Source: Colletes latitarsis
Taxonomy: Eukaryota; Arthropoda; Insecta; Hymenoptera; Colletidae
Assembly: GCF_051014445.1 (NCBI RefSeq)
Contig: NC_135141.1
Span: 6,944,001-7,008,000, forward strand
Length of the DNA: 64,000 bases
Direction of reading: 5' to 3'
Under the pieces are notes generated by a model. It ran no database searches. It worked only from the letters and a program-made list of their open reading frames with translations, and was not told the origin of the DNA. Shown here in pieces: positions 55,233 to 64,000 of the stretch (the first letter of the stretch is position 1; every line of letters starts with the position of its first letter). Position numbers and translations under genes: made by a program.

Positions 55233-58060
55233 TTTTTTTTTTTTTTGTCGTGGGGAAAATCGAAAGACTCCCTCCCACCTCCTTGGGGAGAGGCGGGAGA
55301 GGTGTGTGGGATTCCCCGCGCCCGTAGAATGACGGGCGCGGGACCTACCCACTAAAAACCCCACGGTGACCTTTCCGCACGATTTGGGAGGATACCGGGA
55401 ACCGCTCGAAGCATTCTTCCGGAATCCTCCCCGTGCCCGCGCTTTGCGCCCATCCCCGGGGGGACAAACGGACCCCCGGTAGACACTCTGTCTCATAGCG
55501 GCAGGACGGGGCCACTCCATCCCGCCGCCATCCGTCCCGGGGCCGCGTTTAGTGGCGGCTGCGAGCCCCATCTCGCAACCGCCTGCGACCCCATTTCTAC
55601 CCCTCGGCGGCCGGGAGCTCATGGCCGCTCCAGGACACCGAGGGTGCCTCCCCGTGGGCCGGACCCACCCGGTCCGACCCTTCGCCGCCAGGCGGGAGGA
55701 GGCTCCCCTCAGGGCCCCCCTCCCAGCCAGGGTCATCCGCCGCTCAAAGGCGGCCGCCCGCGACGCCTGGCGCCTAGGCGACGCCCTCGCGCCACCATAC
55801 GGGCGCGAGCCTCAGCGCGACGATGAAGCTCGCGCTCCCTTCCCGCGGCCTCCTTCTGCAGCATTACGGTCTCGCCGAAGGAGGCCACGGCCCTCCACTT
55901 CCTCTCGCTGCCGAGCATGGCGCGCACCACACCCGGCAGCGAGACTTCCCGCCTTACGACGCCGACCAGGACACGGCGCTCCCCCTCCCACGCTGGGCAT
56001 ACCTGGAGGATATGATCAGCCGTGTCCTGCTCGGCGTCACAATGGCAGCAACGTGCCGTCGGCTCCTTCCCTATCCGGCACAGGTATCTCCCGAAGCTGG
56101 CATGCCCGGCGAAGACTTGTGCGATCCCGTAAGTGAGGCTTCCATGGCCTCTGTCCAGCCACTCACTCAGGAGTGGCCGAACAGCCCCGAATATCCGGTA
56201 CCCCGCGGTTGGCAGGGCCAACCGCTCCTGCCACGCGAGCACCACGAACTGCCGGACCTGGCGCTTCAAATCGCCCCAAGCAGGTTCCAGCTCTCCCGGG
56301 ACCGCCCCTACTACCGCGCGACGGTCGACACGATGACGATACATCATCGCGTGCGACCGCGCGAGGAGATCCATGGGCGGCATCCCCGCAATAACCGTCG
56401 CCGCCTCATGCGACACGGTCCGGTAACCGCGGACGACCCTCAGCGCCATCCGCCTCTGCACCCGACGCAGCATCGTCATGCTGCGCCGGGAGGCCGCCAG
56501 GTCGTCCGCCCAGACGGGGGCCACGTATAGGGCCACCGACTGAACCATTGCCACATAGAGGCGGCGAACTCGTCCCGCCGGGCCCCCCAGGTTGGGGAGG
56601 ATCCGGCCTAAATCCGAGACCACCCTCTCCAACCGGGGAACCAGGCAGCGGAAATGCTCCTCGAAGCGCCAGTGGCTATCGAGGATCAGCCCCATATACC
56701 TCATCCGGGACTTCACCTCGATATCAGCCCCACCCACCCGGATCAGAGAGGATGGCGGATCCTGCCGAGGTGAATGGAACGCTATCACCTCGGTCTTATG
56801 GACCTCCGCCGTCATCCCCATCCCCCTGATCCGGTCGATGACGCGTTGCGCTCCCTCCTCGGCGAGGCGCTTGGCCCTCCACCACTGGGCCTCGACGGCC
56901 AGCACCAGTGTGTCATCTGCGTAACACACGGCACTGACGCCGTCGGGGTGGTCGGCCCGTAACACGTCGCCGTACGCGATGTTCCACAGGAGTGGCCCGA
57001 GGACCGACCCCTGCGGAACCCCGCAGTACACCTCCCTCCGCATATCATCATCCCGGCCCGGATACTCGATCCACCTGCCATGGAGATAACCCCCGACGAC
57101 TGCCCTGAGATAAGGAGGGGCCCGATGATCTTCGAGCCCCCTCCTTATATCTTCCCAGGGAGAGGTGTTAAATGCGCTGGCAATATCCAAGGATACTGCC
57201 GAAGCCACCCCACCCCGGGAGACTGCCGACTCCGAGAGGGCCCTGACCCGACTGATCGCGTCGACCGTCGACCGGCCTCCCCGGAAACCATACTGGCAGT
57301 CGGCCAGGCCCGGAGCACCCCGCGACAGGTGCTCGACGAGGTGGGCAAGCTCTTCGAGCGAGTGATTGCTGCCCGCTTCGTCGAGGATACAGATGGGCCG
57401 GTATGCCGGAGGGAGACTCCGCGGGCCGACCCTCCTTCCGGAGGAGGACCATCCTCGCTACATTCCAACTGGGGGGGGGAATCGCCCGTCCCTCAGGCAT
57501 CAGTTAAACAACCGCCTGCAGTCGGCCCCAAGGACGCCGTGGGTTAAGACCCAAACCCGGCCGGGCACACCATCCGGACCCGGCGCCGTGTTACGCGCCC
57601 CGAGCCATCTGATGGCCGCGGCCAGCTCACCCTGCGTGACCCCCGGCTCGGCCACGCACTCCAACGGGGCCGTCGCCTCTGCCGAAGGACATGGTCCCAT
57701 CTCCCCAATTGGGAAGAGGGTATTGACCACGTCCTCCAGCAGCCAGGGGTCAAGACCCTCGGTCACGGGGAGCGCCCATGGGCGGAGCTTGTTCAGCACC
57801 ACCTTATAAGGGCGCCCTCAAGGGTCGTCATCCAGGGTCTCGAGGAGCTCCTTCCATGCTCGGGTCTTGGCCCGTTTGATGGCGACCTGCAGAGCCATCC
57901 GCAACATGCGGTATGCCTCATACATGTCATCTGCCCTCGCTCGCGCCACGCTATCGTCTCTCCGTAGACGACGGCGCGCGCGGTTGTACTAGTGTCGGGC
58001 GCGGACACTCACGTCTCGCATATCCGCGATCGCGGCCGACCACCAGTACACCAGCCGTCG
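55233..58060 (-). mobile_element. LINE family A, copy 6 (5'-truncated)
   Basis: Poly(T) 55233-55246 at its 3' end; A2-type 3' UTR (55247-55732). It is truncated at 58060 in the endonuclease-RT linker and then meets - oriented satellite. No clean target duplication found. Confidence 0.88.
55733..57208 (-). pseudogene. ORF2 RT core to C-terminus of LINE family A copy 6
   Basis: A 491-codon open frame from SLDIASAFNTSPWEDI through GVPQGSVLGPLLWNIAYG, CYADDTLVLAVEAQ and the CCHCDAEQDTADHILQVC finger to the tail. Upstream pieces (RT N-terminus and linker, 57802-57209) are in other frames with a ~40-bp rearrangement near 57370-57420 and a stop replacing the linker Tyr near 57815. It carries more substitutions than copy 5, for example LYVAPVWADD. 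Confidence 0.82.
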
Positions 58061-61000
58061 AAACTAGTTTCCTGCTTGCTCAATTGTTAACTGCTCTCTT
58101 ACTAGCCTGCTGCTTGCTTGCTAGCTTACTGCTTGCATACTAGCTTACTGCTGGCTGACACGCTTCCTGCTTGCTTGCTAGCTAATTGCTTTCTTAGTGG
58201 TCAGCTGCTTGCTTGCTAGCTTACTTGTTCCTTACTAGCTTACTGCTTGCTTACTAGCTTACTGCTTGGATACCATCTAACAGCTTTCTTACTAGCCTGC
58301 CCCTTGCTTTCTAGCTTGCTGCTTGCTTACCATTTTGCCGCGTGCTCCTAGTTTACTGCTTGCTTACTATCATGGTGCATACTTACCTCCACATGGCTTA
58401 CTAGCCCACTGCTTCATCTCTAGCTTCCTCCTGGCTTACTAGCTCACACCTTGGTTTCTAGCTTAGTTACTAGCTAACTGCTTCCTTACTAGCTCCCTGC
58501 CCGCTTACTAGCACGCTGCTTTCTTGCTAGCTAATTGCTTTCATTCGAGCCAGCTGCTTGCTTACTAGATAACAGCTTTCTTACCAGCTTACAGCTTGCT
58601 TGATAGCTTAGCGGATGCTTACTAGCTCACTGGTTCCTTACTAGCCTGCTCCTTGCTTTCTAGCTTGCTGCTTGCTTACTAGTTTGCCGCGTGCTTTCTA
58701 GCTTACTGCTTGCTTACTAGCATACTGCTTTCCTACAAGCGAACTGCTTCCTTACTGGCTTGCTGCTTGCATTCTAGCATACTGCTTGCTTACTGGCACA
58801 CTGCCTTCCTACTAGCTAATTGCTTTCTTACTAGCCTGGAGGTTGTTTCCTAGCTAACGTGTTGCTTACTAGCTTACAGCTTGCTTGCTGGCATACTGCT
58901 TGCTTAATAGCTAACTGCTTTCTTACTAGACTTCTGCTTGCTTTCTAGCTTAGTGCCTGTTTACTAGCTTGCTGCTTGCTTTCTATCTTACTGCCTGCTT
59001 AGTAGCTTGCTGCTTGCTTACTAGCTTACTGCCAGCTTACTCGCCTACTGCTTGCTTACTAGCTCTCCGGTTGCTTACTACATTACTGCTTTCTTACTAG
59101 CCCACTGCTTTCATACTAGCTAACAGTTTTCTTATTAAGCTGCTGCTTGCTTACTAGCTTACTGGCTGCTTACTATCTTACTGCTTGCTTACTAGCATAC
59201 TGCTTTGTTACTAGCTTACTGCTTGCTCACAAGCTAATAGCTTTCATCCCAGCTTACTGCTTGCTTACTAGCCTACTGCTATGTTACTAACATACTGCTT
59301 TCTTAATAGCTTCCTGCTCGCTTACTAGTTCACTGCTTGTTAACTAGATTACTACTTGCTTACTAGCTAAGAACTTTCACACCGGCTTACTGCCTGCTTG
59401 CCGGCTTACATTTTGCTTACTAGCCTACTGCTTGCTTACAATCAGGCTGCTTTCTTAATAGCTTCCTCCTCACTTACAAGCTCACTGCATGCTTACAACC
59501 TTACTGTTAGCATACCCGCCTACTGTATGCTTACTAGCCTGCTGCTTGCGTTCTAGCTTACTGCTTGCTTACTAGCTTGCTGCTTGCTTTGAAGTTTACT
59601 GCTTGCTTACTAGCATAGTGCTTTCTTACTAGCTAACTGCTTTCCTACTAGCTTCCTGCTTGCTTACTTGCTTACTTGTAGCTTGCATGCTCACCGCTTG
59701 CTTAGTATCTAACTGCTTCCTTACTAGCGAGCCCCTCCCTTTCTTCCTTACATCTTCGTTACTCGGTTGCTGTATGCTTTCTGGCATACCGCTTGCTGAT
59801 TGGCATACCGCATTCCTACTAGCTAACTGCTTTCTTACTAGCTTACAGCTTGGTTACTACCATACTGCTACCTTGCTAGCTTCCTGCTCGCTTACCAGCA
59901 CGCTTCTTGCTAAGTAGCACACTGCTTGCTTACTGGATTACCGCATGCTTACTAGCTTTCTCCTCGCTTACTAGCTCACTGCTTGCATACTAGCTTACTG
60001 GTTGCTTTCTAGCATACTGCTTGCTTACTAGCATACTGCATCCTTACTAGCTTCCTGCTCGCATACTGGCTCACTGCTTGTTAACTAGCTTACTGCTTGC
60101 CTACTAGCATACTGCTTGCTTACTAGCTTACTTGTTGCTTACTGGCTTACTGCTTGCTTACTAGAATACTGCTTCCTTACTAGCTACCTGCTCGCTTACT
60201 AGGTCACTGCATGCATACTAGCTTGATTTTAGCTTACTCGCTTATTGCTAGATCACTAGGCCCCTGCTTTCTGACAAGCCTGCTGCTTGCGTACAAACTT
60301 ACTGGTTGCTAACTAGCATAATGCGTCCTTATTAGCATCCTCCTCGCTTGCTATCTCACTACTTGCTTACTAGCTTACTGGTTGCTTACAAGCTTACTGC
60401 TTGCTTACTGCCATACTGCTTCCTTACTAGCTTCCTGCTCGCTTACCAGCACTCTGCTTGCTTACAAGCATACTGGTTGCTTACTAGCATATCGCTTCCT
60501 TACTTGCTTCTTGCTCGCATACTAGCTCACTGCTTGCTTACTAGCATACTGCATGCATACCAGCTTACTGCTAGCTTACTCGAATACTGCTTGCTTACTA
60601 GCTTCCTCCTAGCCCAATAGCTCACAGCTTGTTTACTGGGTTACTGCCTGCATACTAGCTTAAAGCTTGCTTACTAGCTTACAGCTTGCTTACTAGCTTG
60701 TTGCTTGCTTTCTAGCGCACTGTTTGCTTACTAGCATACTGCTTTCTGACTAGCCTGCTGCTTGCTTACAAGCCTACTGCTTGCTCACTAAATTACTGCT
60801 TGCTTACTAGCTTACTGATAGCATGCTCGCTTACTGCTTGCTTACTAGCTTTCTGCTTCCGTACTAGCTCCCTGCTCGCTTACTAGCCCACTGCTTGCTT
60901 ACTTGCTTACTGCTTGCTTGGTTGCATACTGCTTCCTTACTGGCTTAGTGCTTGCTTGGTTGCATACTGCTTCCTTACTAGCTCCCTGCTCACGTACTAG

Positions 61001-61286
61001 CCCACTGCTTGCTTACTTGCTTACTGCTTGCTTGGTTGCATACTGCTTCCTTACTGGTTTAGTGCTTGCTTACTAGCATTCTGCTTCCTTACTAGCTCCC
61101 TGCTCGCTTACTAGCCCACTGCTTGCTTACTAGCCCACTGCTTGCTTATTAGCTTACTACCTGCTTACTAGTTTACTGCTTGCTCAATAGCTATCTGCTT
61201 TCTTACTAGCCTGCTGCTTGCTTTCAAGCTTACTGCTTGCTTTCTAGCTTGCTGCTTGCTTTCTGTCTTACTGCTTGCTTGCTAGC
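58061..61286 (-). repeat. 19-bp satellite, block 12
   Basis: 3.2 kb in - orientation. A ~75-bp variant with GCTTGGTTGCATACTGCTTCC is tandemly repeated about three times at 60920-61060. No gene; several Leu-rich ORFs are repeat artefacts. Confidence 0.9.
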
Positions 61287-61629
61287 TGTTGAGAATAGAT
61301 ATATTTTGTATTTCCGAATCTTCGCGATTTTTCTCTGTTCGACGTCGGCCAAGGTCATGTTATAAAACCAATAGGTCTGCCGACCATTTGACGATGCATA
61401 TATAGCCGGGATTTTTCTTGGTTTGAAGTTAGTTGTACGATAACCCTGACCGTGGAGAAAAGTTTTCCATATATTTATCGGCTCCGTGTCTTACACCTTA
61501 TACCGTTTGAACAAATTATTTTTTCTTCTTTCTGCTGTAAGCGATTGAGGAAATCAATTGTAAAGATAGATCCTTAATTGTTTATGGGCCCAGCGCGCTT
61601 CCACTGCTCCTGCTAGAAAGAATTTGTTT
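61287..61629 (+). mobile_element. Remnant of a second copia-like element: LTR and leader
   Basis: Non-satellite sequence starts TGTTGAGAATAG at the satellite edge, with a TATA-like CATATATAGCC near 61397. At 61582-61607 the sequence TTATGGGCCCAGCGCGCTTC plus CACTGC complements the 5' half of initiator Met-tRNA down to the anticodon loop (one mismatch in 26 to the insect tRNA as I recall it). That is the Drosophila copia-type primer site, normally one or two bases after a 5' LTR. The LTR 3' end (about 61580) lacks a clear CA. The element is cut off at about 61629 by the LINE to the right. Confidence 0.5.
61582..61607 (+). other. Primer-binding site matching the internal (anticodon) half of initiator Met-tRNA
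   Basis: TTATGGGCCCAGCGCGCTTC followed by CACTGC is complementary to tRNA positions from about 12 to 39 of initiator tRNA-Met. Not a tRNA gene: only half the tRNA matches, and no 3' half follows. Confidence 0.6.
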
Positions 61630-61704
61630 GTTTTTTTTTTATATATATAAAGTTTTACGTCGCATCAACATCATGGTCATTAGCGACGGGTTTCTGTGCT
61701 GGTT

Positions 61705-62385
61705 TTAGATTTTGTGGAAGAGGTTGGTTTCTTTAAGAAATTCTATGGTGTTTCTTACATGCTGTTCGGACGTAAGGGCCGTGTTAGGATTGATTTTAAA
61801 TTTGTGTCGCTGAGTAGAGAGTTTTTGGCAGTCATATAAAAGGTCGTGCACTGTAAGTGGAACTTCGCAACAGAAGGGAGGGTCGGTCTTCTTTATGAGA
61901 AATTCATGTGTTATCTTGCAATGGCCAGTTCTCAAACGAGAGAGTACAATTCTTTCTTTTCTGCTCATGTGGCCGCGGGGGATATCTTGAAAAAAATTTG
62001 TGACTGAACTATGGGTTTTTGATGGTTTCGATTTCCATGTGTTGTTCCATTCATCTTTAATTTTTCCTTTTTCGTGATGTATAATTTCTTGAAGTGGGAT
62101 AGGGATTGGGTGTTATTCCATTTGGAGGGTGACTGCTTCTTTGGCCCTGGAATCAGCTTGTGTGTTGCCAGTTATTCCTTGGTGTGAGGGTACCCATATG
62201 ATGGATATCTTTTTCTTGGAAGAGAGGAGTTCCGTATATAGCATTAAGCTATATTTAATGATTTCATTTTGGTTTTTTTTGGCGGTGTTCGTTAATGCTT
62301 GGGCTACGCTCATGGAGTCAGTGTAAATTGCGTGATTTTGGGAATAGGAGGTGTGTATATGTATAAGTGCGTCGTGTACTGCGTA
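61705..62385 (-). pseudogene. LINE RNase H C-terminal half and Cys/His tail
   Basis: Starts at the interrupted EAYAVHDALIH and continues IYTDSMSVAQALTN (RNase H Asp), IIWVPSHQGITGNTQAD (HQG and final Asp). TAA at 62113-62115 then interrupts the frame; the same frame resumes to 61705 with LSRLRTGHCKITHEFLIKKT and CCEVPLTVHDLLYDC, a typical LINE C-terminus. One nonsense mutation plus the upstream insertion inactivate it. Confidence 0.78.
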
Positions 62386-62397
62386 GGCTTCAGCGGT

Positions 62398-63247
62398 CTG
62401 CGACGCTGAGCAGGACACGGCGGATCATACCCTGGAGGTATGCCCCGCGTGGGAGGGGGAGCGCCGTGTCCTGGTCGGCGTCGTCGGGCGGGATGTCTCG
62501 CTGCCGGGCGTGGTGCGCGCCATGCTCGGCAGCGAGGAGAAGTGGAGGGCCGTGGCCTCCTTCTGCGAGAACGTAATGTTGCAGAAGGAGGCCGCGGGGA
62601 GGGAGCGCGAGCTTCAGCGGCGCGCTGAAGCTCGCGCTCGTGCGGTGGCCCGAGATCGTCGCCCGGTCGCGAGGCGTCGCGGGCGGCCGCCTCGGCGTGG
62701 CGGATGACCTAGGCTGGGAGGGGGGTCCTGAGGGGACCCTCCTCCCGCCAGGCGGCGCCGGGTCGGACCGGTTGGGGGTAGGAGTGCCTCCCCCTACCGG
62801 TCCGACGCAAGGGGAGGCACCCTCGGCGGTCTGGTGCGGCCATGAACGCCCGGCCGCCGAGGGGTGGAAACGGGGTCGCGGGCGGTTGCGAGTTGGGGCT
62901 CGCAGCCGCCACTAAACGCGGCCCCGGGACGGATAGCGGCGGGATGGAGTGGCCCCCTCCCGCCGCTATGAGGCAGTGTGTCTACTGGGGGGAGCGATTG
63001 TCCCCCCGGGGGATGGGCGCGAAAGCGCGGGCACGGGGAGGATACCGGAAGAATGCTTCGAGCGATTCCCGGTATCCTCCCAAAGCGTGCCGAAGGGTCA
63101 CCGTGGGGTTTTTAGTGGGTAGGTCCCGCGCCTGTCGTTGTACGGGCGCGGGGAATCCCACACACCCCTCCCACCTCTCCCCAAGGAGGTGGGAGGGAGT
63201 CTTTCGAAGATTTTCCCCACGACAAAAAAAAAAAAAAAAAAAAAAAA
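62398..63247 (+). mobile_element. LINE family A, copy 7 (short, 5'-truncated) in the RNase H of another LINE
   Basis: A 12-bp target duplication GGCTTCAGCGGT (62386-62397, 63248-63259) and poly(A) 63224-63247. Coding part 62399-62707 covers the last ~100 residues of ORF2 from within the CCHC finger. A1-type 3' UTR almost identical to copy 5 (both share the GCGATTGTCC variant), so the two probably have a recent common source. Confidence 0.92.
62399..62707 (+). pseudogene. ORF2 C-terminal tail of LINE family A copy 7
   Basis: Frame CDAEQDTADHTLEVCPAWEG through GRDVSLPGVVRAMLGSEEKW to the Arg-rich end, no stops. Truncation removes all catalytic domains. Confidence 0.85.
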
Positions 63248-63259
63248 GGCTTCAGCGGT

Positions 63260-63487
63260 GAAAATAGATGTTTGAGTAGGTAGACGTCTCTTGATAACGT
63301 TATTTTCTGTAATGATGGCGTATCCTACTCCTTGTTTAGTTTTGGATGCATCGGTGAAGAATTTTTTGTAAGATGCGTATTTTCTTTCTAGTTCTAGGAA
63401 CCTGGTCTTATGTTCGAGGCTTGATTTAAGGTTCTTGTTGCAGTCGGCTAGAGTAGTGTCTATTTCCGGGTTTTGGTCTGCCAGGGG
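63260..63487 (-). pseudogene. LINE RNase H N-terminal half
   Basis: Minus-strand frame with FFTDASKTKQGVGYAIITEN (first RNase H Asp) ending at the TAEA motif, where the family A copy inserted. It is out of frame with the RT part because of a one-base change in a C7 run at 63484-63490. Confidence 0.7.
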
Positions 63488-63999
63488 GGGATTTTGTCTT
63501 GCTTCCGTTCTATAGTACTTGTTTTTTGTATCGTAATTGAAGGGAGGTATTTTTTAATTGTGACATACAGTGGTGATGGCAAATTTGATTTTTTTTCGTA
63601 TAACTCATAATATCTATTGTCGAATATATAGTGGTAGGTGGGGTTGCTGGGAGTAGATGACATTTTCAGTGCGTATTTTATACTTAAGAATTTTCTTCTC
63701 TGCTCCAGTGACATTTCACCAGTTTCGAATAGCACACCACTGATAGGACATGTGCGGTATAGTCCCATAGACAATCGCAGTGCCGCGTTATGGATGGGGT
63801 CAATCATTTTTAAAATATGCGGTTTCGCTGAATTGTATACGATACAGCCATACTCAATCTTGGACCTGATTAGACCTTGATATGCTTTGAGTAGGATTTC
63901 TTGGTCGGAGCCCCAGTTGTGACTGGCCAGGATTTTGATGATGTTTAACCTTTTTAGGCAGGAATATTTTAGGTGTTTTATATGGGAGATCCAGGATAG
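63460..63999 (-). pseudogene. LINE reverse transcriptase C-terminal region, 5' partial
   Basis: Open from the window edge. Contains WISHIKHLKYSCLKRLNIIK, LASHNWGSDQEILLKAYQGL, RSKIEYGCIVYNSAKPHILK and IDPIHNAALRLSMGLYRTCP, the standard segment after the RT palm in I/Jockey-type LINEs. It ends at TAG 63460-63462 through the C7-run frameshift. Confidence 0.78.
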
Positions 64000-64000
64000 T

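Larger units (their letters stand above)
61630..64000 (-). mobile_element. I/Jockey-type LINE with RNase H domain, 5' part outside the window
   Basis: The 3' end is at the poly(T) 61631-61640 (minus ...TAAAACTTTATATATATA then A10). It contains the C-terminal RT region, RNase H and a C-terminal Cys/His tail. It is interrupted by the family A insertion at 62398-63247. AT-rich composition contrasts with family A. Exact clade not determined. Confidence 0.75.

Noticed and set aside
7173..61286. Canonical insect telomere (TTAGG)n or rDNA target for the R1-like elements
   Set aside because: No TTAGG runs and no 28S or 18S sequence seen; insertions lie in the 19-bp satellite or in other elements.
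61570..61615. tRNA-Met gene
   Set aside because: Only the 5' half of the tRNA matches; no T arm or acceptor 3' half follows. A primer-binding site explains it better.
61287..61673. Solo LTR running from TGTTGA to TCAACA at 61673
   Set aside because: The right part from about 61630 is the 3' UTR and poly(A) of the minus-strand LINE, so the TCAACA match is coincidental.

Overview
The window looks like a repeat-dominated block of an insect nuclear genome, possibly hymenopteran (weakly supported). The evidence is spliceosomal introns, a Maverick/Polinton-like DNA element, Ty1/copia and Ty3/gypsy LTR elements, R1-clade non-LTR retrotransposons and about 17.7 kb of a 19-bp satellite. I see no host single-copy gene, tRNA gene, rRNA gene, CRISPR array or bacterial operon.

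Layout. 1-7172 is part of a Maverick/Polinton- or adintovirus-like element: an integrase with a chromodomain (+), a convergent protein-primed-type DNA polymerase B gene (-) with a 95-nt intron, and a divergent two-exon gene of unknown function (+). The polymerase is broken by one nonsense codon and by a 252-bp TG...CA insertion (3000-3251) with a 4-bp target duplication. That insertion has a TATA box and a complete hammerhead-ribozyme core, so it looks like a solo LTR of a retrozyme-like element. A 20-bp tandem array and a C-rich tract follow.

From 7173 to 61286 the background is a degenerate satellite with consensus AGTAAGCTAGTAAGCAAGC. It reads in + orientation up to 45116 and in - orientation from 54988 on. 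Embedded in it are: a copia element (15785-20807); a gypsy 5' LTR-gag fragment (25292-26369); three LTR-like non-coding insertions (11139-11767, 13171-14841, 28115-29149); and several copies of one R1/SART-like LINE (family A: 8563, 29661, 30476 nested, 34449, 41361, 48001 and 55233, plus 62398 beyond the satellite). A related family B copy (45117-48000 and 53961-54987) has lost its 3' half and is itself split by the best-preserved family A copy. The satellite changes orientation exactly across family B, which suggests an inversion breakpoint inside that element.

From 61287 to the end there is a remnant of a second copia-like LTR with an internal-tRNA primer site, then a minus-strand LINE with an RNase H domain, interrupted by another family A insertion.

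These are selfish elements, not a cellular pathway. Family A carries an ORF1 with three zinc knuckles, an ORF2 with endonuclease and reverse transcriptase, a UAAUG stop-start junction and a strongly structured 3' UTR ending in poly(A). All family A and B copies lying directly in the satellite have the same orientation relative to it, while copies nested in other elements do not. Every protein-coding element here has at least one lesion or truncation except the two genes flanking the polymerase. Identifications rest on motifs read by eye; no database search was run.
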